Assembly: GCA_016936975.1 (NCBI GenBank)
Contig: JAFGWU010000096.1
Location: 1 to 64,000 of the forward strand
Direction of reading: 5' to 3'
DNA length: 64,000 nucleotides
Source: Bacteroidales bacterium
GTDB lineage: Bacteria > Bacteroidota > Bacteroidia > Bacteroidales > GCA-2748055
Positions 62,895 to 64,000 of this stretch are shown in pieces. Made by a program: the position numbers and the translations under genes. The stretch's first letter is position 1, and every line of letters begins with the position of its first letter. A model generated the notes under the pieces. It had not been told where the DNA came from. It did no database searches and saw nothing but the letters and a program-made list of their open reading frames with translations.

Positions 62895-62946
62895 GTATTC
62901 AGAATATCTGCTAAACAGAATCCTTTATGGTTCCAGTAGTCCGTGT

Positions 62947-63402
62947 TCAGGCATTGTCCTTGAAGAAATCGGCAACACTCTTCTTGAACTGGTTGACGTC
63001 GTGGTCAAGCTCTTTACTGAACTCTTCCCAGCTTTCACTGGTCTGGGACTCCAGCTGACCCATTTTTTCCTTCAGGGCGTCTCTCTTGGCCTTGATATCC
63101 TCCATCATCTTCACGGTCTCGGCATCCAGCTTTTTCTCCCCTTCCCTGATCTTTTTCTCGAGGGTTGAGAGCTGTTCGTCAAACCCTGTTATTAAAGAGT
63201 CAAGCGAACTTTTTAATTCCGATTTCTGCTGTGAGATCAAATCCTTGACCTCCTGCTGAACTTCTTCGACTTCTTCAACAACCTCCTCTTTCTCCTTCTT
63301 GGAGGAGGAGCCGCAGGATGCTGCAATGAGGAGTGCCATTACAAAAATCATCGAGCGAAAAAAGACTTTTGTTAATTTGAATTCTTTGTGGATTAACTTC
63401 AT
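62947..63402 (-). CDS. Coiled-coil lipoprotein of unknown function
   Basis: From ATG 63402 the protein has a lipoprotein signal (FFRSMIFVMALLIAASC), a low-complexity acidic/lysine stretch and a long coiled coil (about 30-125) with heptad-spaced leucines (SLDSLITGFDEQLSTLEKKI). It ends NQFKKSVADFFKDNA. It resembles small periplasmic coiled-coil lipoproteins that may stabilise the envelope. The start 63438 would add an implausible N-terminal extension. A terminator follows it. Confidence 0.7.
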   Translation of the reverse strand: MKLIHKEFKLTKVFFRSMIFVMALLIAASCGSSSKKEKEEVVEEVEEVQQEVKDLISQQKSELKSSLDSLITGFDEQLSTLEKKIREGEKKLDAETVKMMEDIKAKRDALKEKMGQLESQTSESWEEFSKELDHDVNQFKKSVADFFKDNA

Positions 63403-63661
63403 GATTTTATGTTTTAATTGAGTTAAGGGTTCCTCCACTTAAAAAAGATTGGATATGTCTGAATATCACATTAACAAAATTATATAATAAATTCACAATT
63501 GGTAAATTATTGCGAAAAAAACAAAATCTTTTTATAATTCTGGTGGAGTAACTATCTTTATAAATCAAACACTTATCTTTAAAAATTGTTTAATCTTACG
63601 GCAACCTGATAAAACTTAAAAGCATATCACAATCATTTTTAATATCTATTTGATTTAAGCA

Positions 63662-64000
63662 ATGTTTGAAGAACTGGCAAACGATTTTACCATGAAATAC
63701 AGCGATGGCAGCTGGATGAGTGCCCTGATCATCAGCCTGCTGATTGTGGGGGTCAGCCTGCTGTTGTTTTTTGGCACTTTTGTGCTTTTAAACCGTATCT
63801 ACAAAAGGACAGGCAATCAGCTTCTGAGGAGTATCAGGGAGAAGGTCCGGTTGCCGGCTCTGTTGCTGCTCATGGTGGTTGCGCTGGATATCATTGTGCT
63901 GGCTTTTGCACCCGAGAACCGGTTTATCGACGGGCTCCGTCACTTTCTTAACCTCCTGCTCATTTTTGCGATCACCTGGCTCCTGATACGGTTGATCAAT
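63662..64000 (+). CDS. Mechanosensitive channel-like membrane protein, N-terminal part (runs off the window)
   Basis: The 113 codons available start MFEELANDFTMKYSDGSWMS and include three hydrophobic segments: ALIISLLIVGVSLLLFFGTF, LPALLLLMVVALDIIVLAF and HFLNLLLIFAITWLLIRLIN. The layout (periplasmic N-terminus, RIYKRTGNQLLRSIREKVRL loop, then helices) resembles MscS-family proteins in Bacteroidota. The pore and the beta domain lie beyond the window, so the assignment is tentative. Confidence 0.55.
   Translation, partial: MFEELANDFTMKYSDGSWMSALIISLLIVGVSLLLFFGTFVLLNRIYKRTGNQLLRSIREKVRLPALLLLMVVALDIIVLAFAPENRFIDGLRHFLNLLLIFAITWLLIRLIN

Overview
The window comes from a member of the Bacteroidota, most likely class Bacteroidia near Bacteroidales/Marinilabiliales. 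Three things point there: at least nine intact secreted proteins end in a type IX secretion system (T9SS) C-terminal sorting domain; several promoters carry the Bacteroidota -7 element TAnnTTTG; and there is a histidine kinase/AraC hybrid regulator. No tRNA, rRNA, CRISPR array, phage or insertion sequence was recognised.

Layout. Positions 1-14000 hold a polysaccharide-degrading group: a CE2-like SGNH esterase overlapping a multidomain clan GH-A hydrolase, then, beyond an oxidoreductase, a lipocalin-like lipoprotein and an exported serpin, a GH51 arabinofuranosidase, a broken T9SS cargo gene and a PL1 pectate lyase. Positions 14000-32000 hold a hybrid regulator without its periplasmic sensor, an exported 1-Cys peroxiredoxin, a bifunctional penicillin-binding protein, an M1 peptidase, a glutamine-synthetase-family enzyme, a VWA lipoprotein, a PiT phosphate transporter broken at a G8 tract, a DUF2130 protein, a T9SS protein and an SDR enzyme. 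Positions 32000-46500 hold two related gene clusters that combine TPR proteins, a PGxGQxYxG membrane segment and an exported YidD-like domain, with an OmpA-like lipoprotein and housekeeping genes between them. Positions 46600-62000 hold T9SS cargo (M4 peptidase, DUF362 protein, CBM9-like protein, pectinesterase, a large pre-peptidase-domain protein), fragments of decayed genes and a solitary Dam-type methylase. The right edge has a UPF0316 protein, a coiled-coil lipoprotein and the start of a mechanosensitive channel.

How the genes work together. The esterase, GH-A enzyme, arabinofuranosidase, pectate lyase and pectinesterase suggest secreted attack on pectin and arabinan-containing hemicellulose. 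No SusC/SusD pair is present in the window. The least explained unit is the paired YidD/TPR clusters. In the first, an ankyrin protein, a probable beta-barrel, an exported YidD-like protein and two TPR proteins form a tight, overlapping operon. In the second, the YidD domain is fused to one of the TPR proteins and the partner gene follows with a 14-base overlap. I know of no described function for this arrangement.

Non-coding structure is unusually rich. There are at least six intergenic arrays with a 7-base period but different unit sequences, a dispersed extragenic palindrome based on CCTCCGAAGC...GCGAAGGAGG, a 21-base tandem repeat and a 72-base coding repeat.
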